Assembly (NCBI RefSeq): GCF_001563265.1 | Contig: NZ_CP005083.1 | Coordinates: 313,001 to 377,000, forward strand | Direction of reading: 5' to 3' | Source of the DNA: Sphingobium sp. TKS | GTDB taxonomy: Bacteria; Pseudomonadota; Alphaproteobacteria; Sphingomonadales; Sphingomonadaceae | Length of the DNA: 64,000 nt | In this document: positions 1 through 8,517 of the stretch, one piece after another | Position numbering within the stretch: the first letter of the stretch is position 1 | How the letters are laid out: each line of letters starts with the position of its first letter | Position numbers and translations under genes: made by a program | The notes under the pieces: generated by a model | The model's input: only the letters and a program-made list of their open reading frames with translations | Told to the model about the DNA's origin: nothing | Databases searched by the model: none

Positions 1-97
1 CCTGCAGGCTTTCCTTGAACACCAGCGCCCAAAGGCGCTTCGGATCGAAGCGGCGCATGGCTTGAAGGTCCGTTCGCGATCCGCCCGCGCCGTTCAT
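1..97 (-). CDS. ABC-2 type efflux permease, N-terminal fragment (runs off the left edge)
   Basis: The first 32 codons of a gene that continues beyond the window. Its ATG overlaps the stop of the upstream ATP-binding gene in an ATGA arrangement, so the two are translationally coupled. The visible N-terminus is polar and basic (RRFDPKRLWALVFKES), like the cytoplasmic lead-in of ABC-2 permeases of the YbhS/YbhR type. No membrane segment is reached. The permease call rests mainly on position after an HlyD protein and a double ATPase. Confidence 0.6.
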   Translation of the reverse strand, partial: MNGAGGSRTDLQAMRRFDPKRLWALVFKESLQ

Positions 98-1866
98 GCG
101 GCAACTCCGCTGCGGGCTTCGTCAGCGCGGTCCTCGGCTTCGACCAGATGAATGAAGGCGTCTTCCATGGTCGGGTCCGGACGGAGATCGCTTACCGCGC
201 TGCGTTTGAGGGCGTCCGGCGTGTCGAGCGCGATCAGCCGGGCGCGATAGAGCATCGCCACCCGGTCGCAATATTCCGCCTCGTCCATGAAATGGGTGGT
301 GACCATCACCGTCACCCCCTTGCGGGCAAGGCCGTTGATATGGGTCCAGAATTCGCGGCGCGTGATGGGATCGACGCCCGAAGTCGGTTCATCCAGGAAC
401 AGCACGGGCGGGCGGTGCATCACCGCGCAGGCCAGCGCCAGACGTTGCCTGACCCCGAGCGGCAGGGACTCCGGCGCCGCCGACAGCCAGGGTTGCAGCC
501 CGAAGATGTCGATCATCTCGTCGATCCGCGCCTGCCGCGCGGCGCCTTTCAGGCCATAGACGCCCGCGGAGAACTCCAGGTTCTGCCGCACGGACAGCAA
601 ACCATAGAGCGAGAATTTCTGCGCCATATAGCCAAGCTGGCCTTTGGCAGCACCGGTCGCCCGGCGCAGGTCCAGCCCCACCACCTGCGCTTCGCCGCTG
701 GTGGGTTTGAGCAGGCCGCACAGCATCTTGAAGGTGGTCGATTTGCCGGCGCCGTTCGGCCCGAGCAGACCGAATATCTCGCCCTTGCGGACCTCGAAGC
801 TCACCATGTCGGTGGCGGTGAAATCGCCGAAACGCTTGGTCAGATCGCGGCAGGAGACGGCAACGTCTGAAGCCAGTTCGACCGGCGGCATCCCTTCGGC
901 AAGCGCCGATGTGCCGCCCGGACCGCCGCCCAGAAGATCAATGAAAGCATCCTCGAAGCGGGCAGGCACCGCTTTCAGTTGTGCGCCGACCCGATCGGCG
1001 AGCGCGCTAATTTGCTCGGTTCCCGCATCGGCGCGCAGCACCACGCGGACGCCGGCGCCCTGGATCACCCCGTCGCCGACACTGTCCAGGCTGAGCACTT
1101 CGGCTAGCACGGCCCGCCGCCGCTCGCCGACCTGTTCCAGCCGAAAGCTCCGGCTTGTAAGGCGCGCGGTCAGCTCTCCGGGCGGTCCGTCATAGGCGAG
1201 CCGCCCTTCGTTGAGCAGCAGCACGCTGTCGCAGCGTTCGGCTTCGTCGAGATAGGCGGTCGACCAGACTACGGCCATCCCTTCGTCGGTCAGCGCCTGC
1301 ACCATGCGCCACAGATCCTGACGGCTGACCGGATCGACACCGACACCCGGTTCATCGAGCAGCAGGACAGCAGGCCGGGCCATCAATGCGCAGGCGAGAC
1401 CCAGCTTCTGCTTCATGCCGCCGGAGAGCTTGCCCGCCAGGCGTCCGGTAAAGGGGGCAAGACGTGTGAAGTCGAGCAGTTGGGCGAACAGGTCGGCGTG
1501 TCCATCGGCGGCCATACCGCGCAACTGCGCATAGAGCCGCATATTCTCCATGACCGACAGGTCTTCGTAGAGGCCAAAGCGTTGCGGCATGTAGCCGGTC
1601 GCGACATGGATGGCGTCATTGTCGTCCACCACATCGAAGCCCGCTACCCTGGCGTGGCCGCTGTTCGGCACCAGCAGTCCTGTCAGGATACGCATCAAGG
1701 TGGTCTTGCCCGCGCCGTCCGGCCCGACCAGCCCGGTCAGTCGGCCATAGCTTATCTGCGCGCTGAGATCCTGTAACGCAGGCGCACTGCCGAAATGCTT
1801 GCTCAACCTGTCGATGACGACCGCGACATCGCCATTTTGCTCCTGTGGCGCGGTGGCGGGCGGCAC
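94..1866 (-). CDS. Tandem ABC transporter ATP-binding protein (YbhF-like)
   Basis: A 590-residue protein with two complete ABC ATPase domains in one chain. The first has Walker A GPDGAGKTT near residue 49 and signature LSGGMKQ. The second has Walker A GPNGAGKST near residue 370, a degenerate signature LPLGVRQR, and Walker B VLFLDEP. Length matches YbhF-type subunits (about 580 aa), which power ABC-2 permeases that export drugs or cations with an HlyD adaptor. The start is GTG, 1 nt after the stop of the HlyD gene. Order TetR-HlyD-ATPase-permease is the usual ybh-like operon. Substrate cannot be read from the sequence. Confidence 0.9.
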   Translation of the reverse strand: MPPATAPQEQNGDVAVVIDRLSKHFGSAPALQDLSAQISYGRLTGLVGPDGAGKTTLMRILTGLLVPNSGHARVAGFDVVDDNDAIHVATGYMPQRFGLYEDLSVMENMRLYAQLRGMAADGHADLFAQLLDFTRLAPFTGRLAGKLSGGMKQKLGLACALMARPAVLLLDEPGVGVDPVSRQDLWRMVQALTDEGMAVVWSTAYLDEAERCDSVLLLNEGRLAYDGPPGELTARLTSRSFRLEQVGERRRAVLAEVLSLDSVGDGVIQGAGVRVVLRADAGTEQISALADRVGAQLKAVPARFEDAFIDLLGGGPGGTSALAEGMPPVELASDVAVSCRDLTKRFGDFTATDMVSFEVRKGEIFGLLGPNGAGKSTTFKMLCGLLKPTSGEAQVVGLDLRRATGAAKGQLGYMAQKFSLYGLLSVRQNLEFSAGVYGLKGAARQARIDEMIDIFGLQPWLSAAPESLPLGVRQRLALACAVMHRPPVLFLDEPTSGVDPITRREFWTHINGLARKGVTVMVTTHFMDEAEYCDRVAMLYRARLIALDTPDALKRSAVSDLRPDPTMEDAFIHLVEAEDRADEARSGVAA

Positions 1867-1867
1867 G

Positions 1868-2899
1868 TCAGCGGCCTTTGGCGCGCGCGCCGGAGGTTTG
1901 TCCGACTACGACCTCGATCGTTACCGGCATGCCCTGACGCAGCGCGGCATCGGCATTGGTGACCACGATCCGCAGACGATAGACCAGATCCGTGCGCAGA
2001 TCGGTCGTTTCTACCGTTTTGGGCGTGAACTCGGCGCGAGGCGAAATGAACCCGATCTGGCCTTGATAGAGTTTGTCGGAGGAATCGCTGCGAACGCGCA
2101 CCCGCATTCCGGGCGCGATACGCCCCAGATCCGGTTCGCCGACATAAGCCCGCACATAAACCGGAGCATCAAGGCTGAGGCTATAGACCGGGCTTTGGCT
2201 GACAGCCATGCTGCCGGGTTCGCGCACCCGTGCGATGATCGTGCCGGTGCCGGGTGCAAGCAGAACCGTGTCGGCGAGCGCGGTGGCGGCTTGAGCCCGT
2301 GCTGCCTGTGCGGCGGCGAGGCGCGCTTGCCCCGCCGCGATGTCTTCCTTGCGGAAGCCTTCGGCGGCTTGCGAATGCGCGGCCCGGGCCGCCTTGACAC
2401 TGGCGGCGGCCTGATCGCGCGCAGTGCGCGCGGCATCGACCGTCTTTTGACTGGCGGCTCCCGACGCGAGCAACTGGCTCTGCCGATCAAAATTACGCTC
2501 CGTGTCCCTGGCGACGGCCAGGGCCTGATTGAGGGCCTCCTGCGCCTGCGCAATCTCCTGCGGCCGCAGCCCGCGGCGCAGTTTGTCGAGGTCTGCCTGT
2601 GCGGCCGCTACGGCGGCGTCGGCGGCCGCGAGCGCTTCCTCGAACGGCTGCGCGTCGAGAGTCGCCATATGTGCGCCCGGCTCGACATGATCGCCTTCAT
2701 CGAACAGCATCTGCGCGACGCGGCCGGACTGGCGGAAGGCCAATTGCACCTCCCGGATGTCGACATTGCCGTACAGATTGAGGGCGTCGCCGTCGCGGCT
2801 GCCCCGCTGCATCCACAGCCATCCAGCACCGATGATCACGATGACGGCCGCAATGATCAGGATCCGCTTTGTCGTGCCGGACAGGCGAATGTTCTTCAT
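1868..2899 (-). CDS. HlyD-family periplasmic adaptor (membrane fusion protein)
   Basis: A 343-residue protein. An N-terminal membrane anchor (ILIIAAVIVIIGAGWLW, about residues 13-29) is followed by the beta-barrel/lipoyl start (DIREVQLAFRQSGRV), a long Ala-rich coiled-coil hairpin (about 85-210), and a second barrel half ending VTIEVVVG. This is the normal layout for adaptors that link an inner-membrane ABC pump to an outer-membrane channel, and it resembles YbhG. Its ATG overlaps the TetR stop (ATGA) and its stop is followed after 1 nt by the ATPase start, so the operon is tightly coupled. Confidence 0.9.
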   Translation of the reverse strand: MKNIRLSGTTKRILIIAAVIVIIGAGWLWMQRGSRDGDALNLYGNVDIREVQLAFRQSGRVAQMLFDEGDHVEPGAHMATLDAQPFEEALAAADAAVAAAQADLDKLRRGLRPQEIAQAQEALNQALAVARDTERNFDRQSQLLASGAASQKTVDAARTARDQAAASVKAARAAHSQAAEGFRKEDIAAGQARLAAAQAARAQAATALADTVLLAPGTGTIIARVREPGSMAVSQSPVYSLSLDAPVYVRAYVGEPDLGRIAPGMRVRVRSDSSDKLYQGQIGFISPRAEFTPKTVETTDLRTDLVYRLRIVVTNADAALRQGMPVTIEVVVGQTSGARAKGR

Positions 2900-3504
2900 G
2901 ATGATGCTCCGACGCCGCGCAGATAGATGGCGAACACGCCGGGCGCATCGCTGCGGATGCGGGTCACATCGTCCGCCAGCATGGATTGCATGACCAGGCC
3001 CTGGACCGTGCCGATGAACAGGGTGGCCGCGGCTTCCGGATCGAGGTCCGCATGCAGTTCGCCCCGTGCCTTTCCGGCGTCGAGCAGGGTATGCAGCCGT
3101 TCGCCATAATGGCGGATCAGGGTCTGGGCCATGCGCTTGGGAAGCGTCTCGCCCGGTCGCTGCAACTCCCCGAACAGCATTCGCGGTACACCCGGGTGAT
3201 CAGACACGAAATCGATATGCGTCATGAAAACCGCTTCAAGCGCGGCAGCCGGAGAGGCGGCTTCCTCGACCGCCTTGTCCACGCGGCCGAGCAAGCGCTC
3301 GGTCACCCAGGACATCACCGCCTGCAGGATGGCGTCCTTGGTCGGGAAGTGGCGGAAGAGCGCGCCCTGGGTCAGACCCATCCGCTGGGCGATGGCCGTC
3401 GTGGTGATGTCGCTCGGGTTCTGTTCCGCGGCCAGGCCGACCACCGCCTCCACGGTCGCCGCCCGTCGCTCGTCAGCGGGAAGATGTCTGGACCGCCCGT
3501 TCAT
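2896..3504 (-). CDS. TetR-family transcriptional repressor
   Basis: About 202 residues. The N-terminal helix-turn-helix is clear (TTTAIAQRMGLTQGALFRHF, about residues 35-54), followed by an all-helical ligand-binding half (ELHADLDPEAAATLFIGTVQGL) typical of the family. I chose the ATG giving MNGRSRHLPADERR; an upstream TTG would add five residues. It is the first gene of the efflux operon, and a near-perfect palindrome lies 17 bp upstream, so it probably represses itself and the pump until an inducer binds. The natural inducer is unknown. Confidence 0.9.
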   Translation of the reverse strand: MNGRSRHLPADERRAATVEAVVGLAAEQNPSDITTTAIAQRMGLTQGALFRHFPTKDAILQAVMSWVTERLLGRVDKAVEEAASPAAALEAVFMTHIDFVSDHPGVPRMLFGELQRPGETLPKRMAQTLIRHYGERLHTLLDAGKARGELHADLDPEAAATLFIGTVQGLVMQSMLADDVTRIRSDAPGVFAIYLRGVGASS

Positions 3505-3521
3505 AGCTTGCGCCTTCAAAA

Positions 3522-3541
3522 GATAGTAATCTATTACTATC
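3522..3541. promoter_or_regulatory. Palindromic operator of the TetR efflux operon
   Basis: Two perfect 9-bp arms, GATAGTAAT and ATTACTATC, flank a 2-bp centre 17 bp upstream of the TetR start. The site is strikingly AT-rich for this genome. Position and symmetry fit a TetR-dimer operator; the assignment is inferred. Confidence 0.7.
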
Positions 3542-3680
3542 TATCTGTCATGAGCGTCTGGCGCAAGATGGTTCCGCCTGGATCGAGGCTGTCGGCCCAT
3601 CCGCATGAGTGCATCATGGTCACTCAGACCATCGGCCATCTCCATAGTGGTATATGATTCTATACTTCTCGAAATGTAGA

Positions 3681-3709
3681 TTGACCGCGCAGGCGCCTAC
3701 TATTATTCG
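3681..3709 (+). promoter_or_regulatory. Probable ars operon promoter
   Basis: TTGACC at 3681-3686 resembles a -35 box. TATTCG at 3704-3709 gives a 17-bp spacer, though TATTAT at 3701 is a better -10 with a short spacer. Partly symmetric AT-rich sequence just upstream (3650-3680) may hold the ArsR operator. This is the only promoter-like sequence found between TetR and arsR. Confidence 0.35.
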
Positions 3710-3735
3710 ATGAGTTTGGAAGGATGGAATCGACC

Positions 3736-4080
3736 ATGAAGGAGTTCAATCCGCAGGACTCGGCCGTCGAGGCGCTTGGCGCGCTGGCGCATGACACGCG
3801 CCTGTCTGTCTTTCGTATGTTGGTGAAGGCAGGGCCCGATGGACTGATCGCCGGCGCCATCGCGCAGGCCGCCAATGTGCCTCCGTCCACCATGTCGCAT
3901 CATCTGGGTATTCTTGAACGGGCGGGACTCGTGGAGTCCGAGCGGGAAAGCCGGCTCATCCACTATCGCGCCGATTATGAGGGGATGCGCCGGCTGCTGG
4001 CCTTCCTGATGGAGGACTGCTGCCAGGGCGTCCCTGAAATGTGCGCCGATCTGTTCGGCGAGCTCGACTGCAAGGCCTGA
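3736..4080 (+). CDS. arsR: ArsR-family metalloregulator
   Basis: About 114 residues with a winged helix: AHDTRLSVFRMLVKAG, then the recognition helix VPPSTMSHHLGILERAGLV. Metal-binding cysteines are probably the C-terminal group (DCCQGVPEMC and DCKA) rather than the classic ELCVCDL motif, which is absent, so this is a variant arsenic sensor. I prefer the ATG at 3736, because the Shine-Dalgarno-like GGAAGG abuts the alternative ATG at 3724 too closely. It is first in the ars operon and would repress it until As(III) or Sb(III) binds. Confidence 0.88.
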   Translation: MKEFNPQDSAVEALGALAHDTRLSVFRMLVKAGPDGLIAGAIAQAANVPPSTMSHHLGILERAGLVESERESRLIHYRADYEGMRRLLAFLMEDCCQGVPEMCADLFGELDCKA

Positions 4081-4090
4081 GGTTACTCCC

Positions 4091-4627
4091 ATGTCCGACA
4101 CGATCGGCCCCGGCAAGACCTACAACGTGCTCTTCCTGTGCACCGGTAACAGCGCCCGCTCGATCTTGGGCGAAGCCATCATGAACAAGCTGGGGGAAGG
4201 GCGTTTCCGCGCCTGGAGCGCCGGCAGCCAGCCCAGGGGCGAAGTCCATCCGATGGCGCTCTCGGTTTTGAACGGGCTTGGGTTCGACACAGCGGGCATG
4301 CGTTCGAAAAGCTGGGACGAGTTCGCCGTGCCGGACGCGCCGCAATTCGATTTCATCTTCACCGTCTGCGATAACGCCGCAGGCGAAACATGTCCCGTGT
4401 GGATCGGCCATCCGATGACGGCGCACTGGGGCATCGAGGATCCGGCCGCCGTCGAAGGCGATGATCAGCGCGAGGCCTTCATGCAGGCCCTGCGCTACTT
4501 GCAGAACCGTATTTCGCTGTTCCTCGCGCTCCCGCTCGCCAGCCTCGACGAGATGGCGATGCGGCGCAAACTCAGGGAAATCGGCCAGAGCGAGGGCGCC
4601 AGCGTCAGGGCAGGAGCATGCGAATGA
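4091..4627 (+). CDS. arsC: Arsenate reductase, low-molecular-weight phosphatase type
   Basis: A 178-residue protein with the P-loop CTGNSARS (Cys near residue 17) in the position of the LMW-PTP CX5R motif. Later conserved parts are FDFIFTVCDNAAGETCP and the GIEDP loop. Family members reduce As(V) to As(III), using the nucleophilic Cys and usually thioredoxin or mycothiol-type recycling. It overlaps the next gene by ATGA. A second, evolutionarily unrelated arsenate reductase follows directly, so this operon has two As(V) reduction routes. Confidence 0.88.
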   Translation: MSDTIGPGKTYNVLFLCTGNSARSILGEAIMNKLGEGRFRAWSAGSQPRGEVHPMALSVLNGLGFDTAGMRSKSWDEFAVPDAPQFDFIFTVCDNAAGETCPVWIGHPMTAHWGIEDPAAVEGDDQREAFMQALRYLQNRISLFLALPLASLDEMAMRRKLREIGQSEGASVRAGACE

Positions 4628-5070
4628 CCCACCCGGAGACGCCTGTCGACATCGTCATCTACCACAATCCTGAATGCGGAACCTCGCGCAATGCGCTGGC
4701 CATGATCCGCAATGCCGGCATCGAACCGCATGTCATCGAGTACCTCAAGACTCCGCCTTCGCGTGCCTTGCTGGCAAGCCTCATCGTCCGCGCCAGCGTC
4801 ACCCCGCGCGCCCTGCTGCGCGAGAAGGGCACGCCCTTTGCCGAACTGGGACTCGACAATCCGGATCTCACTGATGCGCAGTTGATCGATGCGATGATGG
4901 AACATCCGATCCTCATCAATCGGCCGCTGGTCGTCTCGCCGCTGGGCGTGAAGCTTTGCCGTCCGTCCGAGGAGGTCCTCGACCTCCTACCGGCTGACCA
5001 GCGCAGCGCCTTCGCCAAGGAAGACGGCGAACAGGTGATCGATGCCGCCGGCAGGCGTGTCACCGGTTGA
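4624..5070 (+). CDS. arsC: Arsenate reductase, glutaredoxin-dependent type
   Basis: 148 residues of the thioredoxin-fold ArsC/Spx family. The catalytic motif [10 protein letters not shown] gives one active Cys near residue 18, as in plasmid R773 ArsC. The anion-binding region [21 protein letters not shown] is also visible. It reduces arsenate with glutathione and glutaredoxin. I start at the ATG in the ATGA overlap with the previous gene; an in-frame ATG two codons upstream is possible. Confidence 0.92.
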   Translation: MTHPETPVDIVIYHNPECGTSRNALAMIRNAGIEPHVIEYLKTPPSRALLASLIVRASVTPRALLREKGTPFAELGLDNPDLTDAQLIDAMMEHPILINRPLVVSPLGVKLCRPSEEVLDLLPADQRSAFAKEDGEQVIDAAGRRVTG

Positions 5071-5083
5071 ACGAGGGATCAAG

Positions 5084-6157
5084 ATGACCGCACAGCCCAG
5101 GCGTGAACGCCTGTCGTTTCTCGATCGGTATCTCACCTTGTGGATTTTCCTCGCCATGGCGCTCGGCGTGGGTCTGGGATCGACCTTCGAAGGATTGCCA
5201 AGGGCGATCGACAGCCTGTCCTGGGGGACCACCAACCTGCCCATCGCCATCGGCCTGATCCTGATGATGTATCCGCCGCTCGCGCGGGTGCGCTATGAGG
5301 AACTGCCGCGCGTGTTCGAAGACAAGCGGGTGCTGGCGATCTCGTTGATCCAGAACTGGATCATCGGCCCGGTGCTGATGTTTGCGCTCGCCGTCATCTT
5401 CCTCAGCGACAAGCCGGAATATATGACAGGCCTGATCCTTATCGGCCTCGCCCGTTGCATTGCCATGGTCATCGTCTGGAACCATCTCGCCAAGGGCGAC
5501 AACCAGTATGTGGCTGCGCTGGTCGCGTTCAATTCAATCTTCCAGATCCTGTTCTTCAGCGTTTACGCCTGGTTCTTCCTCGCCTTTTTGCCGCCGCTGC
5601 TCGGGCTGGAGGGCAGCGTTATCAATGTCAGCTTCTGGACCATCGCCGAGGCGGTGCTGATCTATCTCGGCATTCCCTTTCTGGCTGGATTTCTCTCCCG
5701 CAAATGGCTGGTCAAGGCTAGGGGGAATGAATGGTATGAAACCTGCTTTCTGCCCAGGATCGGCCCGATCACGCTCGTCGCGCTGCTGTTCACCATCGTC
5801 GCCATGTTCAGCCTCAAGGGCAATGAGATCGTGACACTGCCGGGTGACATACTGCGGATCGCCATCCCGCTCACCATCTACTTCGTGGTTCAATTCAGCA
5901 TCAGCTTCTTCATGGGCAAGCTGATCGAGAGCGACTATCCGCGCACGACGGCGGTGGCGTTCACGGCCGCGGGCAACAATTTCGAACTGGCGATTGCGGT
6001 CGCCATCGCCGCCTTTGGACTGGCTTCCCCGGTCGCCTTCGCTGCGGTGATCGGGCCGCTGGTCGAGGTTCCGGTGCTGATCCTGCTGGTCAACGCCGCC
6101 TTCTGGTTCGGGCGGCGCTGGTTCCCCGACAGCGTGCCGGCGGAGGTCCGGGCATGA
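5084..6157 (+). CDS. acr3: Arsenite efflux permease, ACR3 type
   Basis: A 357-residue hydrophobic protein with about ten membrane segments. It has the ACR3 family feature [13 protein letters not shown] (thiolate Cys near residue 126) and the conserved [16 protein letters not shown] in the second half. It exports As(III) by antiport across the inner membrane. The start at 5084 follows GAGGGATCAAG, a usable ribosome site 13 bp after the reductase stop. Its end overlaps arsH by 4 bp. Confidence 0.93.
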   Translation: MTAQPRRERLSFLDRYLTLWIFLAMALGVGLGSTFEGLPRAIDSLSWGTTNLPIAIGLILMMYPPLARVRYEELPRVFEDKRVLAISLIQNWIIGPVLMFALAVIFLSDKPEYMTGLILIGLARCIAMVIVWNHLAKGDNQYVAALVAFNSIFQILFFSVYAWFFLAFLPPLLGLEGSVINVSFWTIAEAVLIYLGIPFLAGFLSRKWLVKARGNEWYETCFLPRIGPITLVALLFTIVAMFSLKGNEIVTLPGDILRIAIPLTIYFVVQFSISFFMGKLIESDYPRTTAVAFTAAGNNFELAIAVAIAAFGLASPVAFAAVIGPLVEVPVLILLVNAAFWFGRRWFPDSVPAEVRA

Positions 6158-6936
6158 ACGAGACGAACCACAGCCGATTGCGGACGCTTGCCGATCCCGA
6201 CCGTCTTCCAGCGCTCAAGCCTGACTATGTTCATCGGCGTCCAGCCCTGGGCCTGGGGGATCTCAATCCGCCGCCGCGCATCCTGCTGCTCTACGGATCC
6301 TTGCGCGAACGGTCCTATTCGCGGCTTGTGGTGGAAGAGGCGGCGCGTCTGCTCCAGTTCTTCGGCTGCGAAACGCGGATTTTCGATCCCTCCGATTTGC
6401 CGATGCCCGATCAGGTCCAGGATGACGATCATCCGGCGGTTCACGAACTGCGGGCGCATGCGCTCTGGTCCGAGGGCCAGGTCTGGTGCAGCCCGGAACG
6501 GCACGGCCAGATCACCGGGATCATGAAATCGCAGATCGATCACCTGCCGCTGGCTTTGAAGGGCATGCGCCCGACGCAGGGTCGCGCCCTTGCCGTCATG
6601 CAGGTCTCCGCAGGTTCACAATCGTTCAACAGCGTGAACAGCTTGCGCGTCCTCGGCCGCTGGATGCGGATGTTCACCATCCCCAACCAGTCGAGCGTCG
6701 CCAAAGCCTTCACCGAGTTCGACGAGGCCGGGCGGATGAAGCCGTCGAGCTATTACGACCGGATCGTCGACGTGATGGAGGAACTGGTGCGTTTCACTGT
6801 CCTGCTCCGCCCGCATGTCGATCAACTGGTCGATCGCTATTCGGAGCGGGTCGAAACGGATCGACCGGTCATTGCTCCGGCGGAAATCCTCGCCTCGATC
6901 GATGGGACTCTGGTTCCGCCACGACAGAAGGCATGA
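6154..6936 (+). CDS. arsH: ArsH NADPH-dependent FMN reductase / organoarsenical oxidase
   Basis: A 260-residue flavodoxin-like protein. The phosphate-binding loop [13 protein letters not shown] (about 47-59) binds [29 protein letters not shown] and [10 protein letters not shown] are ArsH signatures. Known ArsH enzymes oxidise trivalent methyl- and aryl-arsenicals and reduce quinones or metals. It is last in the operon arsR-arsC-arsC-acr3-arsH, an order common in Proteobacteria. Confidence 0.93.
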   Translation: MNETNHSRLRTLADPDRLPALKPDYVHRRPALGLGDLNPPPRILLLYGSLRERSYSRLVVEEAARLLQFFGCETRIFDPSDLPMPDQVQDDDHPAVHELRAHALWSEGQVWCSPERHGQITGIMKSQIDHLPLALKGMRPTQGRALAVMQVSAGSQSFNSVNSLRVLGRWMRMFTIPNQSSVAKAFTEFDEAGRMKPSSYYDRIVDVMEELVRFTVLLRPHVDQLVDRYSERVETDRPVIAPAEILASIDGTLVPPRQKA

Positions 6937-7348
6937 TGCCCAATGGCCCCGCGCGTCTCGGTATCCAGAACGAACTGGCAGACATTTATGGCCGTTTGAG
7001 TGCCTTCGACTGACCGGGTCTGGACGAGGGCGTGACGGCTTGCTGCTATGCCGAGTCCGAAAGGAGCTGGATCGCCGGTGCCCAGGATGGGGCGTGGGCG
7101 GCTTTCTACATCAGCGGCGATGCGACGGATTATGGGAATGGTTCGAGGCTGAGCGCACTTTTCCGCAAAACGCCGCCGATGACGCCTGTTGTGCGCCGGC
7201 GGTGCCAATAGCGAAATCAGGCTGCCGCGGCCAACGGCGCGCAACAATATCTCATGGACGTGGATCGATGCCGGAGCCGTCCAGATGAGAGGGGAGTGGG
7301 AAGGAGTGATCGAGCCAAAGCTCTGCTCAAGCCCATTTGGATATCCCC
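6937..7348. other. Intergenic stretch after arsH with a possible decayed reading frame
   Basis: No recognisable gene. A 60-codon open stretch at 7032-7211 on the plus strand, starting GTG, has coding-like composition (AQDGAWAAFYISGDATDYG) but matches nothing I know. It may be a remnant left where the ars cargo joins the element backbone. No promoter or terminator is obvious. Confidence 0.3.
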
Positions 7349-7729
7349 ATGTGCGATCTCACCTCAATCCCGGCCGAGGCCGGCTCCGCTCCCGCGCGCC
7401 TGCTCGATTATATTCGCGTCGATGCGCCGCAGCCCGTCGTCCTGGCCTATGGCATCGGTGTCGACAGCACCGCGCTTCTTCTCGAACTTGAAAGCCGGGG
7501 CACGCCGCCTGACCTCGTGATCACCGGGGATCCTGGCGTCGAGAAGCCGGAAACTTATGCCTATCAGAAGATGATCGCCGCCTGGATGGCGGCGCGAGGA
7601 ATTCCCTATGTGACGGTGCGCTACACACCGCGCCGTTTCAAGCATTGGCCGCCCTATTTCGATCTGCTGTCCAACGTTCTGACGAACGCCACCTTGCCGA
7701 GCATTTCGCTGGGGCGCCATTCGTGCTCG
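7349..7729 (+). pseudogene. PAPS-reductase-like PP-loop gene, 5' part (split by the TIR-carrying element)
   Basis: 127 codons from ATG 7349 (TTG at 7337 is possible). The PP-loop is VVLAYGIGVDSTALLLEL, a variant of the SGGxDS motif of PAPS reductases, DndC and tRNA-modifying ATPases. The reading frame breaks at GRHSCS, exactly at the left hexamer of the mobile element. It resumes in frame at 16923. The rejoined protein is 325 aa. In sphingomonad conjugative elements this gene commonly sits next to DUF3768, as it does here. Substrate unknown; as it stands the gene is inactivated. Confidence 0.85.
7724..7729. repeat. Left 6-bp direct repeat (TGCTCG) flanking the TIR-carrying element
   Basis: TGCTCG directly before the left terminal repeat, repeated at 16917-16922. 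One copy belongs to the interrupted gene (Cys-Ser codons). It is either a target duplication or the exchanged core of site-specific recombination. Confidence 0.85.
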
Positions 7730-7761
7730 TTAGGTCCGGCTTCGGCGACTGTCTCTTTTGC
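7730..7761. repeat. Left terminal inverted repeat of the TIR-carrying element
   Basis: Begins TTAGGTCCGG and ends CTGTCTCTTTTGC. It aligns, with a 3-nt length difference, to the reverse complement of 16888-16916. Confidence 0.85.
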
Positions 7762-7768
7762 TCGCGAT

Positions 7769-7827
7769 GAGTGACGGGCCGACCGCCGCGCTAACCCAAA
7801 GAGCTGGCGGTGGTCGGCCCGTCACTC
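7769..7827. repeat. Long hairpin just inside the left end of the element
   Basis: Perfect 16-bp arms GAGTGACGGGCCGACC (7769-7784) and GGTCGGCCCGTCACTC (7812-7827) around a 27-nt loop. There is no T-run, so it is not a typical terminator. It could block read-through from outside or be part of the recombination end. Confidence 0.75.
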
Positions 7828-7973
7828 GCGTCGCGCAGCGACGCCTGATTGCCGGATGAACCCGCTGGGCCTCAACTACCGTACTCCATCCTCGAGCAGA
7901 TCGCTTCAGAATCGATTTCTCTGGCGAAACGAAGGCTGGGCTTGTAGAAGGCCGGAGAACAAAAGGGGGCCTT

Positions 7974-8471
7974 ATGGCGCGGCGCGTTTTCTTCAGTTTC
8001 CACTTCGCGAACGATTTTTGGCGCACCCAGCAAGTGCGCAACATCGGTGCTCTTGAAGGGCAGTCTCTTTGCACCGCGAATGCGTGGGAAGAGGTCAAGC
8101 GGAAGGGCAAGGCCTCGATCGAAAAATGGATCGATGACAACATGTACGGCAAGAGCTGTGTGGTGGTGCTTGTCGGCTCTGAAACAGCGAACCGGCCTTG
8201 GGTAATCCGCGAGATCGTTAAAGGCTGGGATGCCGGCAAAGGAGTGGTCGGTATTCGGATAAACAAACTTCTCGGCCACGACGGGAATTCGTGCACGGCT
8301 GGTAGCAATCCGTTTGACGAAGTGGGCTATGGAAATACCGGGAAAAAGCTATCATCTATAGCGAAGCTGGTCACCCCTTCCGGCTCAGATAGCAAGGCAG
8401 TCTATGATTCGATCAAGAACGGAATCGAGAGTTGGATTGAGGACGCGATAGCGATCCGCTCAAATAACTGA
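7974..8471 (+). CDS. ThsB-like TIR-domain protein (DUF1863 family), copy 1
   Basis: 165 residues. The N-terminus ARRVFFSFHF with WRTQQVRN is the hallmark of the MTH538/DUF1863 TIR-like family that includes ThsB, the TIR sensor of Thoeris anti-phage defence. The core strand-helix CVVVLVGSETANRPWVIREI places a conserved Glu near residue 80, where catalytic TIRs keep their NAD-cleaving acid. GKGVVGIRINKL follows as in the family. The start has a strong upstream purine run (AAAGGGGG). The second TIR gene follows after 46 bp. Likely a signal-producing or NAD-cleaving enzyme; function inferred. Confidence 0.82.
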   Translation: MARRVFFSFHFANDFWRTQQVRNIGALEGQSLCTANAWEEVKRKGKASIEKWIDDNMYGKSCVVVLVGSETANRPWVIREIVKGWDAGKGVVGIRINKLLGHDGNSCTAGSNPFDEVGYGNTGKKLSSIAKLVTPSGSDSKAVYDSIKNGIESWIEDAIAIRSNN

Positions 8472-8517
8472 GGTAGCTCCGTGAGTTCGGTCTATATCCG
8501 ATAATAGAGTTTCGATT

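Noticed and set aside
148..2926. Long plus-strand open frames opposite the ABC and HlyD genes
   Set aside because: They are antisense to clear minus-strand genes with family motifs, and their composition is that of GC-rich shadows.
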